From Aquabacter spiritensis (GTDB lineage Bacteria > Pseudomonadota > Alphaproteobacteria > Rhizobiales > Xanthobacteraceae), in NCBI RefSeq assembly GCF_004346185.1, contig NZ_SMAI01000004.1:1-64000 (forward strand): a stretch of DNA of 64,000 bases. Reading direction: 5' to 3'. The notes beneath the pieces are model-generated. The model worked only from the letters and a program-made list of their open reading frames with translations. It did no database searches and was not told the DNA's origin. This document shows, one piece after another, positions 1 through 8,703 of this stretch (position 1 is its first letter; each line of letters starts with the position of its first letter). The translations under genes were made by a program, and so were the position numbers.

Positions 1-95
1 GATCTCAAGAGCGGTCTGGGTCGGGCCGGGTTTCTTCAGCATACCCGAATGAATCAAAAACCCCCGGCTCGCGCCAGGGGTTTGTCAGCGGTCTG

Positions 96-126
96 AGGCG
101 CCGGATTCGTTCCGGCGCCTTTTTTC
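96..126 (+). terminator. Intrinsic terminator upstream of the sdh operon
   Basis: A perfect 9-bp stem (AGGCGCCGG at 96-104 and CCGGCGCCT at 112-120) with a 7-nt loop is followed directly by a T run. It would end plus-strand transcription of a gene lying before the window and insulate sdhCDAB. A second weaker hairpin (AACCCC and GGGGTT arms, about 59-83) lies just before it. Confidence 0.8.
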
Positions 127-320
127 GACGTTCCATGCGGTGAAGTCTGGCCGGGGGCCGGTGCGAAGCGTAGCATCCGCGCGGCGGCACGGGGCCGCAG
201 CGCCGCATTTTTGTTTCCGCGCTGCGGCATTTGGTGCAGCCCGACCTAAAGGGTGCTTTGGAATCGTTGCGAACTGGCAACGATTGAGATACCTGATCGA
301 TCGATTTCCGGAGGAGCCCC
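127..320 (+). promoter_or_regulatory. sdh leader region with a perfect 9-bp inverted repeat
   Basis: This non-coding stretch must hold the sdh promoter, but I cannot assign -35 and -10 boxes confidently. AATCGTTGC (262-270) and GCAACGATT (277-285) form a perfect inverted repeat around a 6-nt spacer, ending 35 nt before the sdhC start. No T run follows, so it looks more like an operator or leader hairpin than a terminator. A GGAGGA ribosome site sits just before the ATG at 321. Confidence 0.45.
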
Positions 321-722
321 ATGGCCGACAGTCCGTCGCGTATCGAGCGCCCGCTCTCTCCCCATTTGTCGATCTACCGCCCGCTCTTCACGATGATGAT
401 GTCGATCGTGCATCGCATCACGGGAATGGCGCTGTATTTCGGCACCGTGCTCCTGGTCTGGTGGCTGCTCGCCGCCGCGACCTCGCCCGGCGCCTATGAC
501 CTGTTCGCGGCGGTCGCCGGCTCCTGGATCGGAAGGCTGGTGCTGCTGGGCTATACCTGGGCGCTGCTGCACCATGCGCTCGGCGGCGTGCGGCACTTCA
601 TCTGGGATTTCATCCATGGATTCGGCGCGAAGGAGCGCGTGCTGCTGGCGAAGGCGACGCTCGCCGGCTCGCTCGTGCTCACCGTCGTGGTCTGGATCAT
701 CGGCCTCGCGCTGAAGGGCTGA
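321..722 (+). CDS. sdhC: Succinate dehydrogenase cytochrome b556 subunit
   Basis: Membrane anchor subunit of complex II, which helps bind haem b and ubiquinone. The 133-residue product starts MADSPSRIERPLSPHLSIYR; the RPLSPHLSIYR stretch and the following SIVHRITG are the SdhC signature, and HHALGGVRHFIWD contains the expected haem-ligand His region. Three hydrophobic helices are visible (roughly 30-55, 65-90, 105-130). A strong GGAGGAG site precedes the ATG. It is the first gene of an sdhC-D-A-x-B operon, and sdhD begins 11 bp after its stop. Length and motifs are typical of the family. Confidence 0.97.
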   Translation: MADSPSRIERPLSPHLSIYRPLFTMMMSIVHRITGMALYFGTVLLVWWLLAAATSPGAYDLFAAVAGSWIGRLVLLGYTWALLHHALGGVRHFIWDFIHGFGAKERVLLAKATLAGSLVLTVVVWIIGLALKG

Positions 723-733
723 GGAGAGACATC

Positions 734-1150
734 ATGAGCAGCCCGAAGACAAACGCGACCAAGGCCCACACGCCGATGCGCACGCCGCTCGGCCGCGTCC
801 GCGGCCTCGGCGCAGCTCGGTCGGGGACCGAGCACTTTTTTCTTCAGCGGGTGACCGGCCTCGGCAACCTCATCCTCGCGGTCTGCTTCATCGTGATCGT
901 CATCTCGCTCGCCGGATCGAGCTACGAGGTGGCGCGCGCGACATTGGGCAATCCTTTCGTCGCTGTGGTGATCCTGTTGATGCTGCTCTCCGTAACCCTG
1001 CACATGCGGATCGGCATGCAGGTGATCATCGAGGACTATGTCCATGGTGAGGGGGCGAAGGTGCTCTGCATCGTCGCGAACACCTTCTTCACGGTCGCAG
1101 TCGGACTCGCCGGCGCCTTTGCCGTGCTCAAGATCAGCCTGGGAGGCTGA
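734..1150 (+). CDS. sdhD: Succinate dehydrogenase membrane anchor subunit
   Basis: Second hydrophobic anchor of complex II, 138 residues. The N-terminal stretch contains [20 protein letters not shown] followed by [11 protein letters not shown], the alphaproteobacterial SdhD signature. Three hydrophobic helices follow, and [19 protein letters not shown] carries the conserved His, Asp and Tyr typical of the quinone and haem site. The ribosome site GAGGAGA lies before the ATG. sdhA starts one base after the stop, so translation is probably coupled. Confidence 0.96.
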   Translation: MSSPKTNATKAHTPMRTPLGRVRGLGAARSGTEHFFLQRVTGLGNLILAVCFIVIVISLAGSSYEVARATLGNPFVAVVILLMLLSVTLHMRIGMQVIIEDYVHGEGAKVLCIVANTFFTVAVGLAGAFAVLKISLGG

Positions 1151-1151
1151 G

Positions 1152-2990
1152 ATGGCCGAAACCAACGGAACCAACGGCTCAGCCGCGCCCGGCTTCAACG
1201 GAGCGGCCTATCCGATCACCGACCACACCTATGACGTGCTCGTGGTCGGGGCCGGCGGCGCGGGTCTGCGCGCGGTCGTCGGCTGCTCGGAAGCGGGGTT
1301 GCGCACCGCCTGCATCACCAAGGTGTTTCCGACCCGCTCCCACACGGTGGCCGCCCAAGGGGGCGTCGCCGCCTCGCTCGCGAACATGGGCGAGGATAAG
1401 TGGGAATGGCACATGTACGACACCGTGAAGGGGTCGGACTGGCTGGGCGATCAGGACGCGATCGAATATCTCGTGCGCAACGCGCCGGCGGCGGTTTACG
1501 AACTGGAACATTGGGGCGTGCCCTTCTCGCGCACCGAGGACGGCAAGATCTATCAGCGCCCGTTCGGCGGCATGACCACGCATTTCGGCAAGGGGACGGC
1601 CCAGCGCACCTGCGCGGCGGCCGACCGCACCGGCCATGCCATGCTCCACACGCTCTATGGCGCGGCCCTGAAGCACAAGGCCGAATTCTTCATCGAGTTC
1701 TTCGCCATCGATCTGATCATGGACGAGGACGGACGGTGCCGGGGCGTGGTCGCCCTGAAGCTCGACGACGGCACCATCCACCGCTTCCGCTCGCACCTCA
1801 CGATCCTGGCGACCGGCGGCTACGGGCGTGCCTATTTCTCGGCGACGTCCGCCCATACCTGCACCGGCGACGGCAATGCCATGGTGCTGCGCGCCGGCCT
1901 GCCGCTCCAGGACATGGAGTTCGTGCAGTTCCACCCGACCGGCATTTACGGGTCGGGCTGCCTGATCACCGAGGGCTCGCGCGGCGAAGGCGGCTATCTC
2001 ACCAATTCCGAGGGCGAGCGCTTCATGGAGCGCTATGCCCCCTCTGCGAAGGATCTCGCCTCGCGCGACGTCGTCTCCCGCTCCATGACCATGGAGATCC
2101 GCGAGGGCCGGGGCGTCGGCAAGAGCAAGGATCACATCTTCCTGCATCTCGACCATCTCGACCCGGCGATCCTGCACGAACGGCTGCCCGGCATCTCGGA
2201 AAGCGCCCGCATCTTCGCAGGCGTCGACGTGACGCGCGAGCCGATCCCGGTGATCCCGACCGTGCATTACAATATGGGCGGCATCCCCACGAACTATCAC
2301 GGCGAGGTGCTGACCAAGGCGCACGGCGATCCCGACAAGGTGGTGCCGGGCCTGATGGCGATCGGCGAGGCCGCCTGCGTGTCGGTGCACGGGGCGAACC
2401 GCCTCGGTTCAAATTCGCTGATCGACCTGGTCGTGTTCGGCCGCGCCGCGGCGCTGCGCGCCGCCGAGGTGGTGCATCCGGGTGAGAAGCACCGCGAACT
2501 GCCCGCCGACAGCGCGGACAAGTCGCTGTCCCGTCTCGACCATTTCCGCCATGCGACGGGATCCACCCCGACCGCCGAACTGCGCGGCCGCATGCAACGG
2601 GTGATGCAGAACAATTGCGCTGTTTTCCGGACCGGGGAAGTTCTGGAAGAAGGCCGCAAGCTGATCCACGACGTGTTCAACGGCACCACGGACGTCCATG
2701 TGTCCGACCGGTCCTTGGTCTGGAATTCGGACCTCGTCGAGACGCTGGAATACGACAACCTCATCTCGCAGGCGGTCGTGACCATGGAGAGCGCGGCGAA
2801 CCGGAAGGAAAGCCGGGGCGCGCATGCGCGCGAGGATTATCCCGACCGCGACGACCACAATTGGATGAAGCACACGCTCGCCTGGATCGACTCCGGGACC
2901 GGGATGGTGCGGCTCGACGACCGGCCGGTGCACACCTACACGCTCTCGAACGACATCCAATATATCGAGCCGAAGAAGCGGGTGTATTGA
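1152..2990 (+). CDS. sdhA: Succinate dehydrogenase flavoprotein subunit
   Basis: Catalytic FAD subunit oxidising succinate to fumarate, 612 residues, on the cytoplasmic face of the membrane. The dinucleotide-binding motif [11 protein letters not shown] is near residue 30. The HTVAAQGGV segment carries the His that binds FAD covalently. [20 protein letters not shown] belongs to the substrate site, and [10 protein letters not shown] is the conserved C-terminal FAD contact. The start at 1152 is preferred over an in-frame upstream ATG at 1038 because that one lies deep inside sdhD, while 1152 has GGGAGG at the right distance. The tail KKRVY is typical. Confidence 0.98.
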   Translation: MAETNGTNGSAAPGFNGAAYPITDHTYDVLVVGAGGAGLRAVVGCSEAGLRTACITKVFPTRSHTVAAQGGVAASLANMGEDKWEWHMYDTVKGSDWLGDQDAIEYLVRNAPAAVYELEHWGVPFSRTEDGKIYQRPFGGMTTHFGKGTAQRTCAAADRTGHAMLHTLYGAALKHKAEFFIEFFAIDLIMDEDGRCRGVVALKLDDGTIHRFRSHLTILATGGYGRAYFSATSAHTCTGDGNAMVLRAGLPLQDMEFVQFHPTGIYGSGCLITEGSRGEGGYLTNSEGERFMERYAPSAKDLASRDVVSRSMTMEIREGRGVGKSKDHIFLHLDHLDPAILHERLPGISESARIFAGVDVTREPIPVIPTVHYNMGGIPTNYHGEVLTKAHGDPDKVVPGLMAIGEAACVSVHGANRLGSNSLIDLVVFGRAAALRAAEVVHPGEKHRELPADSADKSLSRLDHFRHATGSTPTAELRGRMQRVMQNNCAVFRTGEVLEEGRKLIHDVFNGTTDVHVSDRSLVWNSDLVETLEYDNLISQAVVTMESAANRKESRGAHAREDYPDRDDHNWMKHTLAWIDSGTGMVRLDDRPVHTYTLSNDIQYIEPKKRVY

Positions 2991-3030
2991 GCACGCCGGC
3001 AGGGCGATTTGCGGTTGGGCCGGAGGGCGC

Positions 3031-3252
3031 GTGGCGAAGAAGACGGGTGGCAAGAAGAAGGTCGGGGTGCTGATCCTCGATCGGCTGCGGCATCTGGAGG
3101 ACAAGGTGGATGCCTTGTCCGACTTGGTGGGCTCCCTCGAAGAGCGGATCGTCACCATGTCCACCGAAAAGACGCGGCGCGACGATCGCGCCGTGCGCAT
3201 GGACGAGAGACGGCTCCGGTCGGAGCGGCGTTTCGATCTGAACGAAGACTGA
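3031..3252 (+). CDS. Small basic coiled-coil protein between sdhA and sdhB
   Basis: A 73-residue frame with a GTG start sits in the 300-bp space between sdhA and sdhB, on the operon strand. It has a Lys-rich start (AKKTGGKKKVGVLILDRLRH) followed by a heptad-like stretch DKVDALSDLVGSLEERIVTM and a charged tail. No catalytic motif, signal peptide or membrane helix is visible. It could be a small accessory factor or a translated spacer; I do not recognise the family. The intact frame, GGAGG-like sequence before the GTG and the coiled-coil pattern argue for a real gene. Confidence 0.55.
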   Translation: MAKKTGGKKKVGVLILDRLRHLEDKVDALSDLVGSLEERIVTMSTEKTRRDDRAVRMDERRLRSERRFDLNED

Positions 3253-3290
3253 GTTTCTGCGGCCGGCATGTCCGGCGATGAGGACGGACC

Positions 3291-4076
3291 ATGGTTGAAC
3301 TGGCGCTTCCGAAGAACTCCCAGATCACCGGCGGCAAGATTTGGCCGAAGCCCCAGGGCGCGACCAAGCTGACCGAGTTCCGGATCTATCGCTGGAACCC
3401 GGACGACGGGAAGAACCCCTCCATCGACACCTATTTCGTGAACCGCGAGGATTGCGGTCCGATGGTTCTGGACGGGCTGATCTACATCAAGAACAAGATC
3501 GATCCGACGCTCACCTTCCGCCGCTCCTGCCGCGAGGGGGTCTGCGGCTCCTGCGCGATGAATATCGGCGGCACCAACACGCTCGCCTGCACCCGCGGCA
3601 TGGACGAAGTGCTGGTGAAGGGCATCGTGAACGTCTATCCGCTGCCGCACATGCAGGTGGTGAAGGACCTCGTGCCCGACCTCACCCGCTTCTACGCCCA
3701 GCACGCCTCCATCGAGCCCTGGCTGCAGACCGACACGGCGTCGCCCGAAAAGGAGTGGCGCCAGTCCAAGGAAGACCGCGAGCGGCTGGATGGGCTGTAC
3801 GAGTGCATTCTGTGCGCCTGCTGCTCGACATCCTGCCCGAGCTATTGGTGGAACGGCGACCGTTATCTCGGCCCGGCCGCCTTGCTCCAGGCGCATCGCT
3901 GGCTTTCCGACAGCCGCGACGAGCGCACCGGCGCGCGGCTCGACAATCTCGAAGATCCCTTCCGGCTCTATCGCTGCCACACCATCATGAATTGCGCGCA
4001 AGCCTGCCCGAAGGGGCTGAACCCGGCCAAGGCGATCGCCGAAATCAAGAAGATGATGGTCGAGCGCCAGATCTGA
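3291..4076 (+). CDS. sdhB: Succinate dehydrogenase iron-sulfur subunit
   Basis: Electron-transfer subunit of complex II, 261 residues, linking the SdhA FAD to quinone. [15 protein letters not shown] with the later LAC provides the [2Fe-2S] cysteines (about residues 80-105). [17 protein letters not shown] and [19 protein letters not shown] supply the [4Fe-4S] and [3Fe-4S] ligands. The N-terminus is the usual alphaproteobacterial [15 protein letters not shown] form. It is the last gene of the operon and is followed by a strong terminator. Confidence 0.98.
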   Translation: MVELALPKNSQITGGKIWPKPQGATKLTEFRIYRWNPDDGKNPSIDTYFVNREDCGPMVLDGLIYIKNKIDPTLTFRRSCREGVCGSCAMNIGGTNTLACTRGMDEVLVKGIVNVYPLPHMQVVKDLVPDLTRFYAQHASIEPWLQTDTASPEKEWRQSKEDRERLDGLYECILCACCSTSCPSYWWNGDRYLGPAALLQAHRWLSDSRDERTGARLDNLEDPFRLYRCHTIMNCAQACPKGLNPAKAIAEIKKMMVERQI

Positions 4077-4126
4077 AGACGGGGGCCCTCCAGCCCCCGC
4101 GCAAAGGCCCTCCGAAGTTTCCAGAG

Positions 4127-4151
4127 CGGCGCCCCTGTGGGCGCCGTTTTC
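4127..4151 (+). terminator. Intrinsic terminator of the sdh operon
   Basis: CGGCGCCC (4127-4134) and GGGCGCCG (4139-4146) form a perfect 8-bp stem with loop CTGT, followed by TTTTC. It lies 50 bp after the sdhB stop. The interval 4077-4417 between the convergent sdhB and rpsA genes holds only this hairpin and the rpsA terminator. Confidence 0.85.
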
Positions 4152-4308
4152 ATTTGGCGCCGGGCATCTCACCGGCGGGCCGTCCCGAACACGCGCTCAC
4201 GGTTCAGTCGGCGCGAGCAGCGGGTCGGTTGCATATCGCCGCATCCGGCCGCTTCTTCCGCTGGATGCCGGCCGGGTGCGGTGCGCGCGCTCCCGGGATC
4301 GGTGGTCG

Positions 4309-4380
4309 AAAAAAGAAGGCCGGGTCCGGTCCCGCCTGCCACATCGTCCGATACGGCAGGTCGGTCCGAACCCGGCCTTC
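4309..4380 (-). terminator. Intrinsic terminator of rpsA
   Basis: On the minus strand GAAGGCCGGGT pairs with ACCCGGCCTTC across an intervening part that itself folds (CTGCC and GGCAG arms), and the distal arm runs into six Ts (4314-4309). It lies 38 bp after the rpsA stop and faces the sdhB terminator. Confidence 0.75.
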
Positions 4381-4417
4381 GGGACCGGGATCAAAGACGG
4401 GGCCGAAGCCCCGCCGA

Positions 4418-6121
4418 TCAGTCTTCCTCGGAATCCTTGGCGCGCTGCTTGAGCGCGGCGCCTAGGATGTCACCCAGCGAGGCGCCGGAATCCTGCGACC
4501 CGTATTGGGCCACGGCTTCCTTCTCCTCGGCGATCTCGAGCGCCTTGACCGACACCTGCACCTTGCGCGCCTTGCGGTCGAACAAAGTGATGCGGGCATC
4601 CAGCTTCTCGCCGACCGAGAAACGCTCGGGGCGCTGGTCGTTGCGCTCGCGGGCCAGTTCCGACCGCTTGATGAAAGCGGACAGATCGGTGCCGGTGAGC
4701 TTCACCTCGATGCCGCCGTCCTTCACGTCGGTGACTTCGCAGGTGACGATCGCGCCCTTCTTCACATCGCCCGCATCGGCGAAGGGATCGCCGGCAAGCT
4801 GCTTGATGCCGAGCGAGATGCGCTCCTTCTCGACGTCCACGTCGAGAACGATCGCCTTGATGACGTCGCCCTTGCGGAACTCGTCGATCACCTGCTCGCC
4901 GGGACGGTTCCAGTCGAGGTCGGAGAGATGGACCATGCCGTCCACGTCGCCGTCGAGGCCGAGGAACAGGCCGAACTCGGTCTTGTTCTTGACCTCGCCT
5001 TCGACCACCGCGCCGGGGGCATACTTCTCGGCGAAGGCTTCCCACGGATTCTGCAGTGTCTGCTTGAGACCGAGCGAGATGCGGCGCTTGGCGGGATCCA
5101 CCTCGAGCACCTGCACCTCGACCTCCTGGGAGGTGGAGACGATCTTGCCGGGATGGACGTTCTTCTTGGTCCACGACATTTCGGAGACGTGGATGAGGCC
5201 TTCGATGCCCGGCTCCAGTTCCACGAACGCGCCGTAGTCGGTGATGTTGGTGACGCGACCCTTGAAGCGGGCCTCCACCGGATACTTGGCCTCGATGCCT
5301 TCCCAGGGATCGCCCAGGAGCTGCTTCATGCCGAGCGAGATGCGGTGGGTCTCGTGATTGATCTTGATGATCTTCACCTTCACCGTCTGGCCGATATTCA
5401 GCACTTCGGTGGGGTGATTCACGCGGCGCCAAGCGATGTCGGTGACGTGCAGCAGGCCGTCAATGCCGCCGAGGTCCACGAACGCGCCGTAATCGGTGAT
5501 GTTCTTCACCACGCCCTCGATGGCCTGACCCTCTTCGAGGTTCTGGACCAGCTCGTGGCGCTGTTCGGCGCGGGTCTCTTCCAGGACGGTGCGGCGCGAC
5601 ACGACGATATTGCCGCGGCGGCGATCCATCTTGAGGATCTGGAAAGGCTGCTGGTTGTGCATCAGCGGGCCGACGTCGCGGATCGGGCGGATGTCCACCT
5701 GCGAGCGCGGCAGGAAGGCCACGGCGCCGTCGAGATCGACGGTGAAGCCGCCCTTCACCTGATTGAAGATGACGCCCGTCACCTTCTCATTGGCGGTGAA
5801 GGCCTTTTCGAGCTTGACCCAGCTTTCCTCGCGGCGCGCCTTGTCGCGCGAGAGGACGGCTTCGCCCATCGCGTTCTCGACGCGCTCGAGATAGACCTCG
5901 ACTTCGTCGCCGATCTGGATGGCGCTCTCCCGGCCGGGGCCGGCAAATTCGCGGAGCGCCACGCGCCCTTCGGTCTTCAGACCGATGTCGATGATCGCCA
6001 GATCCTTCTCGATGGCGACCACAATTCCCTTGACGACGGCGCCTTCCTGGACGTCGGCGCGGCCGAAGCTCTCGTCGAGCAACGAGGCAAAATCTTCACG
6101 CGTTGTTTCTGCGAGGGACAT
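4418..6121 (-). CDS. rpsA: 30S ribosomal protein S1
   Basis: The large RNA-binding ribosomal protein that captures mRNA on the 30S subunit, 567 residues. Successive S1 OB-fold repeats are visible, with units such as GVVKNITDYGAFVDLGGIDG and GRVTNITDYGAFVELEPGIE followed by GLLHVTDIAW or GLIHVSEMSW. Six repeats are the expected number for this length. The ATG at 6121 has GGAG 8 nt upstream on the minus strand. In many alphaproteobacteria cmk lies just upstream of rpsA; here 400 bp of non-coding DNA and glnII take that place. Confidence 0.97.
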   Translation of the reverse strand: MSLAETTREDFASLLDESFGRADVQEGAVVKGIVVAIEKDLAIIDIGLKTEGRVALREFAGPGRESAIQIGDEVEVYLERVENAMGEAVLSRDKARREESWVKLEKAFTANEKVTGVIFNQVKGGFTVDLDGAVAFLPRSQVDIRPIRDVGPLMHNQQPFQILKMDRRRGNIVVSRRTVLEETRAEQRHELVQNLEEGQAIEGVVKNITDYGAFVDLGGIDGLLHVTDIAWRRVNHPTEVLNIGQTVKVKIIKINHETHRISLGMKQLLGDPWEGIEAKYPVEARFKGRVTNITDYGAFVELEPGIEGLIHVSEMSWTKKNVHPGKIVSTSQEVEVQVLEVDPAKRRISLGLKQTLQNPWEAFAEKYAPGAVVEGEVKNKTEFGLFLGLDGDVDGMVHLSDLDWNRPGEQVIDEFRKGDVIKAIVLDVDVEKERISLGIKQLAGDPFADAGDVKKGAIVTCEVTDVKDGGIEVKLTGTDLSAFIKRSELARERNDQRPERFSVGEKLDARITLFDRKARKVQVSVKALEIAEEKEAVAQYGSQDSGASLGDILGAALKQRAKDSEED

Positions 6122-6550
6122 CTAGTCTCCGAACTGTCGGCGCCGGCTTCTGGTTGATAGGGCCCGTCTCGTGCGGATGGTCCGGATGACACCCGGACCG
6201 CCGCCGGTACGAACCGGCGGGTCGGCGCAAGGCCGCGCGAAACGAAGCGATGTGGGCTGTCGGATCGGTGCCGACGAAAACCTCGGGCGGGCTGCCTCCG
6301 CAACATCGAGACCGCGTATCCCGCAATCCCGGCCCGCCGGGACGGTTTCCGCCTTGAAAGGCGCTGTCTCGGACGCCGCTCACATAGGCCAGAAACGGCC
6401 GGGCCGCAAGGGGCCGCGCGCCTGAGCCTTGCCGCGCTAGCGCGCGGCTGAGACGAGGATACCCTTTCCCTGTCCGCGGTGCGCTTGGCGGCCGGGCTCC
6501 GGCACCGCGCAAGGCCCGGGCGAGGAGAGCCGAAGCGGATCACGGGGCTC
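6122..6550. other. Non-coding interval upstream of rpsA
   Basis: This spacer between the glnII terminator and the rpsA start carries no convincing gene on either strand. The short frames here lack ribosome sites and recognisable residues. It must contain the rpsA promoter and leader on the minus strand. A 7-bp GC hairpin (GCCGCGC 6431-6437, GCGCGGC 6442-6448) is present, but I cannot tie it to a function. Confidence 0.5.
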
Positions 6551-6581
6551 AAACGAAAACGGCGCGGAAGGCCGCGCCGTT
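6551..6581 (-). terminator. Intrinsic terminator of glnII
   Basis: A perfect 10-bp stem (AACGGCGCGG 6558-6567, CCGCGCCGTT 6572-6581) with a 4-nt loop, read on the minus strand, is followed by TTTTCGTTT. It lies 58 bp after the glnII stop. Confidence 0.85.
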
Positions 6582-6639
6582 CTCAGGCTTCCCTAATGTG
6601 GGAGGTGGCGGACGGTCACGCCCGCATTGCCACCCGACC

Positions 6640-7680
6640 TCACGCCGCAGCGGAGGCGCTGCTGCTGGTCGGGACTTCGGAGATGGTCTTCAGGATCTGC
6701 GACGCGATCTTGTAGGGGTCGCCCTGGGAGTTCGGGCGGCGATCTTCCAGATAGCCCTTGTAGTCGTTCTTGACGAAGCTGTGCGGCACGCGAATCGACG
6801 CGCCGCGGTCGGCCACGCCATAGCTGAACGTGTCGATCGAAGCGGTCTCGTGCTTGCCGGTCAGGCGCATGTGGTTGTCGGGGCCATAGACGGCGATGTG
6901 ATCGGCGCGGTTCTTTTCGAAGGCGGCCATCAGGGCCTCGAAATAGTCCTTGCCGCCGACTTCACGCATGAACTTGGTCGAGAAGTTCGCGTGCATGCCG
7001 GATCCGTTCCAGTCCGTGTCGCCGAGCGGCTTGCAGTGGAACTCGATGTCGATGCCGTATTTTTCGGTGAGACGCAGCATCAGATAGCGCGCCATCCAGA
7101 TTTCGTCGGCGGCCTTCTTGGATCCCTTGCCGAAAATCTGGAATTCCCACTGGCCCTTCGCGACTTCCGCGTTGATGCCTTCGTGGTTGATACCGGCAGC
7201 GAGGCAGAGGTCGAGATGGTCCTCGACGATCTGGCGGGCGACGTCGCCGACATTGCGGTAGCCGACGCCGGTATAATAGGGCCCCTGGGGCGCGGGATAG
7301 CCGGCCTCCGGGAAGCCGAGCGGGCGACCGTTCTTGTAGAAGAAGTATTCCTGCTCGAAACCGAACCAGGTGTCGGCATCGTCGAGGATGGTCGCGCGGC
7401 TATTGGTCGGGTGTGGAGTGACGCCGTCCGGCATCATGACTTCGCACATGACCAAGGCCCCGTTGGTCCGGGCCGGATCGGGATAGACAGCGACGGGCTT
7501 CAGGACGCAATCGGAGCTGCGGCCTTCCGCCTGCATGGTGGACGAGCCGTCGAAACCCCACAGCGGCAGCTGCTCGAGCGTCGGGAACGCGTCGTAATCC
7601 TTGATCTGGGTCTTGCCGCGCAGGTTGGGCGTCGGCGTGTAGCCGTCGAGCCAAATGTACTCGAGTTTGTACTTTGTCAT
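6640..7680 (-). CDS. glnII: Type II (eukaryotic-type) glutamine synthetase
   Basis: ATP-dependent condensation of glutamate and ammonia to glutamine. The 346-residue length and N-terminus TKYKLEYIWLDGYTPTPNLR are those of GSII, the eukaryote-like octameric enzyme of rhizobia and actinomycetes, not the 470-residue GSI. WGFDGSSTMQA carries the beta-grasp substrate motif. WFGFEQEYFFYKNGRPLGFP and NHEGINAEVAKGQWEFQIFG supply the metal and ATP ligands; NGSGMHANFS and ASIRVPHSF are also diagnostic. GSII lacks the adenylylation site, so control is expected to be transcriptional; a sigma-54-like promoter is visible at 7778-7795. Confidence 0.97.
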   Translation of the reverse strand: MTKYKLEYIWLDGYTPTPNLRGKTQIKDYDAFPTLEQLPLWGFDGSSTMQAEGRSSDCVLKPVAVYPDPARTNGALVMCEVMMPDGVTPHPTNSRATILDDADTWFGFEQEYFFYKNGRPLGFPEAGYPAPQGPYYTGVGYRNVGDVARQIVEDHLDLCLAAGINHEGINAEVAKGQWEFQIFGKGSKKAADEIWMARYLMLRLTEKYGIDIEFHCKPLGDTDWNGSGMHANFSTKFMREVGGKDYFEALMAAFEKNRADHIAVYGPDNHMRLTGKHETASIDTFSYGVADRGASIRVPHSFVKNDYKGYLEDRRPNSQGDPYKIASQILKTISEVPTSSSASAAA

Positions 7681-7752
7681 TGCGCTCTCTCATAAGCTGA
7701 TGACGCGAAGCGCCAGGAGATCCTGATGCGTGCCGACAGCCAAAGGCGTCCT

Positions 7753-7795
7753 CGGTCGCGAACGACCGGGGATTTTTAAGCACGGACCGTGCCAA
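7753..7795 (-). promoter_or_regulatory. Candidate sigma-54 promoter of glnII
   Basis: On the minus strand TTGGCACGGTCCGTGCTT (7795-7778) matches the -24/-12 pattern TGGCAC-N5-TTGCW with one change. The invariant GG and GC are separated by exactly 10 nt. The predicted start of transcription would leave a leader of roughly 90 nt before the ATG at 7680. A small hairpin (CGGTCG, CGAA loop, CGACCG; 7753-7768) lies at the predicted start of the transcript. Rhizobial glnII genes are known to be under NtrC and sigma-54 control. The same bases contain the palindrome GCACGGACCGTGC, so an operator reading is also possible. Confidence 0.6.
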
Positions 7796-8328
7796 GCGCC
7801 GCCCCTGTGTGCAGCCGGGGCGGTATGTCGCGGCGGCGACGATTTGCAGCCGCAGATTGTGGGGCTGTGCGCGCCCTCATGCGCGACGAGCGTGGTTCCT
7901 CCGGCCCGCGCCTGCTCGGAAAACGACTTGTTTTTCAATGGCCTCGTTGCGGCCTTTAGAAGTGTCGCAGGCGCCGCTCCGGCGGATGGGCGCTTCGGGG
8001 ATCTGATCGCGCCTTCGGCGGACGAGCGGAAGACGGGCCCGCGCAAGCCTCATCGTGTCTCATAACCGCCAAGCGTTGGGTGATCGCAATGGAACAAAAA
8101 AGCGCCACTGGATATTTCTTCAGCAGGCTCTGTTGCAGCGCGATAAATAGGAAGAAAACAATATTCGCGGATATAAAGAATGCATGGAGATGCATCAAAA
8201 TATAGTTAGCCTAAATTTTAATCAGAAGCCTTTTTTTGTTTCAGACGCGTGTGTAAATAATGTGTAGCGTCTGCTATAAGGACTGTCACATCGGCGCGCT
8301 CAGGCGCGTCCAAACGAAGAGACCTGAA
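7796..8328. other. Long divergent intergenic region between glnII and the DUF2735-like gene
   Basis: About 530 bp without a convincing gene. 7796-8060 is GC-rich and probably holds upstream activator sites for glnII; I cannot identify a clear NtrC box. 8080-8280 is strikingly AT-rich for this genome and contains an inverted repeat CAGACGC (8242-8248) and GCGTCTG (8267-8273), overlapping the likely promoter of the small plus-strand gene at 8329. Confidence 0.45.
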
Positions 8329-8517
8329 ATGACAACGAGCATTCAGACCGGGTCTGCGAAGATCTACAAGTTTCCCGCAGGCGGGCGCCAAGGCGCTGCG
8401 CGTCAGCAGGAGGCCGAGAAGGCAGACCGCCTCGCCGCCGCACACGTCCCGGTGACGTTCGGCAGTTGGTACCATGAAGCGGCGATCCAGGAATCGGATC
8501 AGGGTCGCAAGCAGTGA
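8329..8517 (+). CDS. DUF2735-like small protein, divergent from glnII
   Basis: The 62-residue product starts MTTSIQTGSAKIYKFPAGGR and ends with WYHEAAIQESDQGRKQ. The SAKIYKFPAGGR block and the terminal WYHEEAI-type block match my memory of DUF2735, a short family of unknown function in rhizobia. The ATG at 8329 is preferred to an upstream in-frame ATG at 8260 because the conserved block begins right after it. No signal peptide, membrane helix or catalytic motif is visible. The position beside glnII suggests a link to nitrogen status; that is inference. Confidence 0.7.
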   Translation: MTTSIQTGSAKIYKFPAGGRQGAARQQEAEKADRLAAAHVPVTFGSWYHEAAIQESDQGRKQ

Positions 8518-8703
8518 GGCGTACGCTCGGCCGAGACGCCGCGCGCGCTTAGGAGACCGCCCCGGCCTTGGTTGCAACGCAGCCGGCAGGATGGCGGTCT
8601 CCGTATGCGCTCGTGCCGGTTCACGGCGCCGCGCACGCACCAGAGCGTGCGAAAAGCGGCCCTCGCGCTCCAAAACGCTGCCGCTGCGGGCGCCAAAACG
8701 CCC

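Noticed and set aside
1038-1151. N-terminal extension of sdhA starting inside sdhD
   Set aside because: It overlaps sdhD by over 100 bp and encodes a Ser/Arg-rich stretch unlike any SdhA; the start at 1152 has a good ribosome site and the family N-terminus.
7690-8065. Two overlapping ORFs of 111-118 residues on opposite strands upstream of glnII
   Set aside because: Low-complexity composition, no ribosome site and overlap with the predicted glnII promoter; typical of chance frames in GC-rich DNA.
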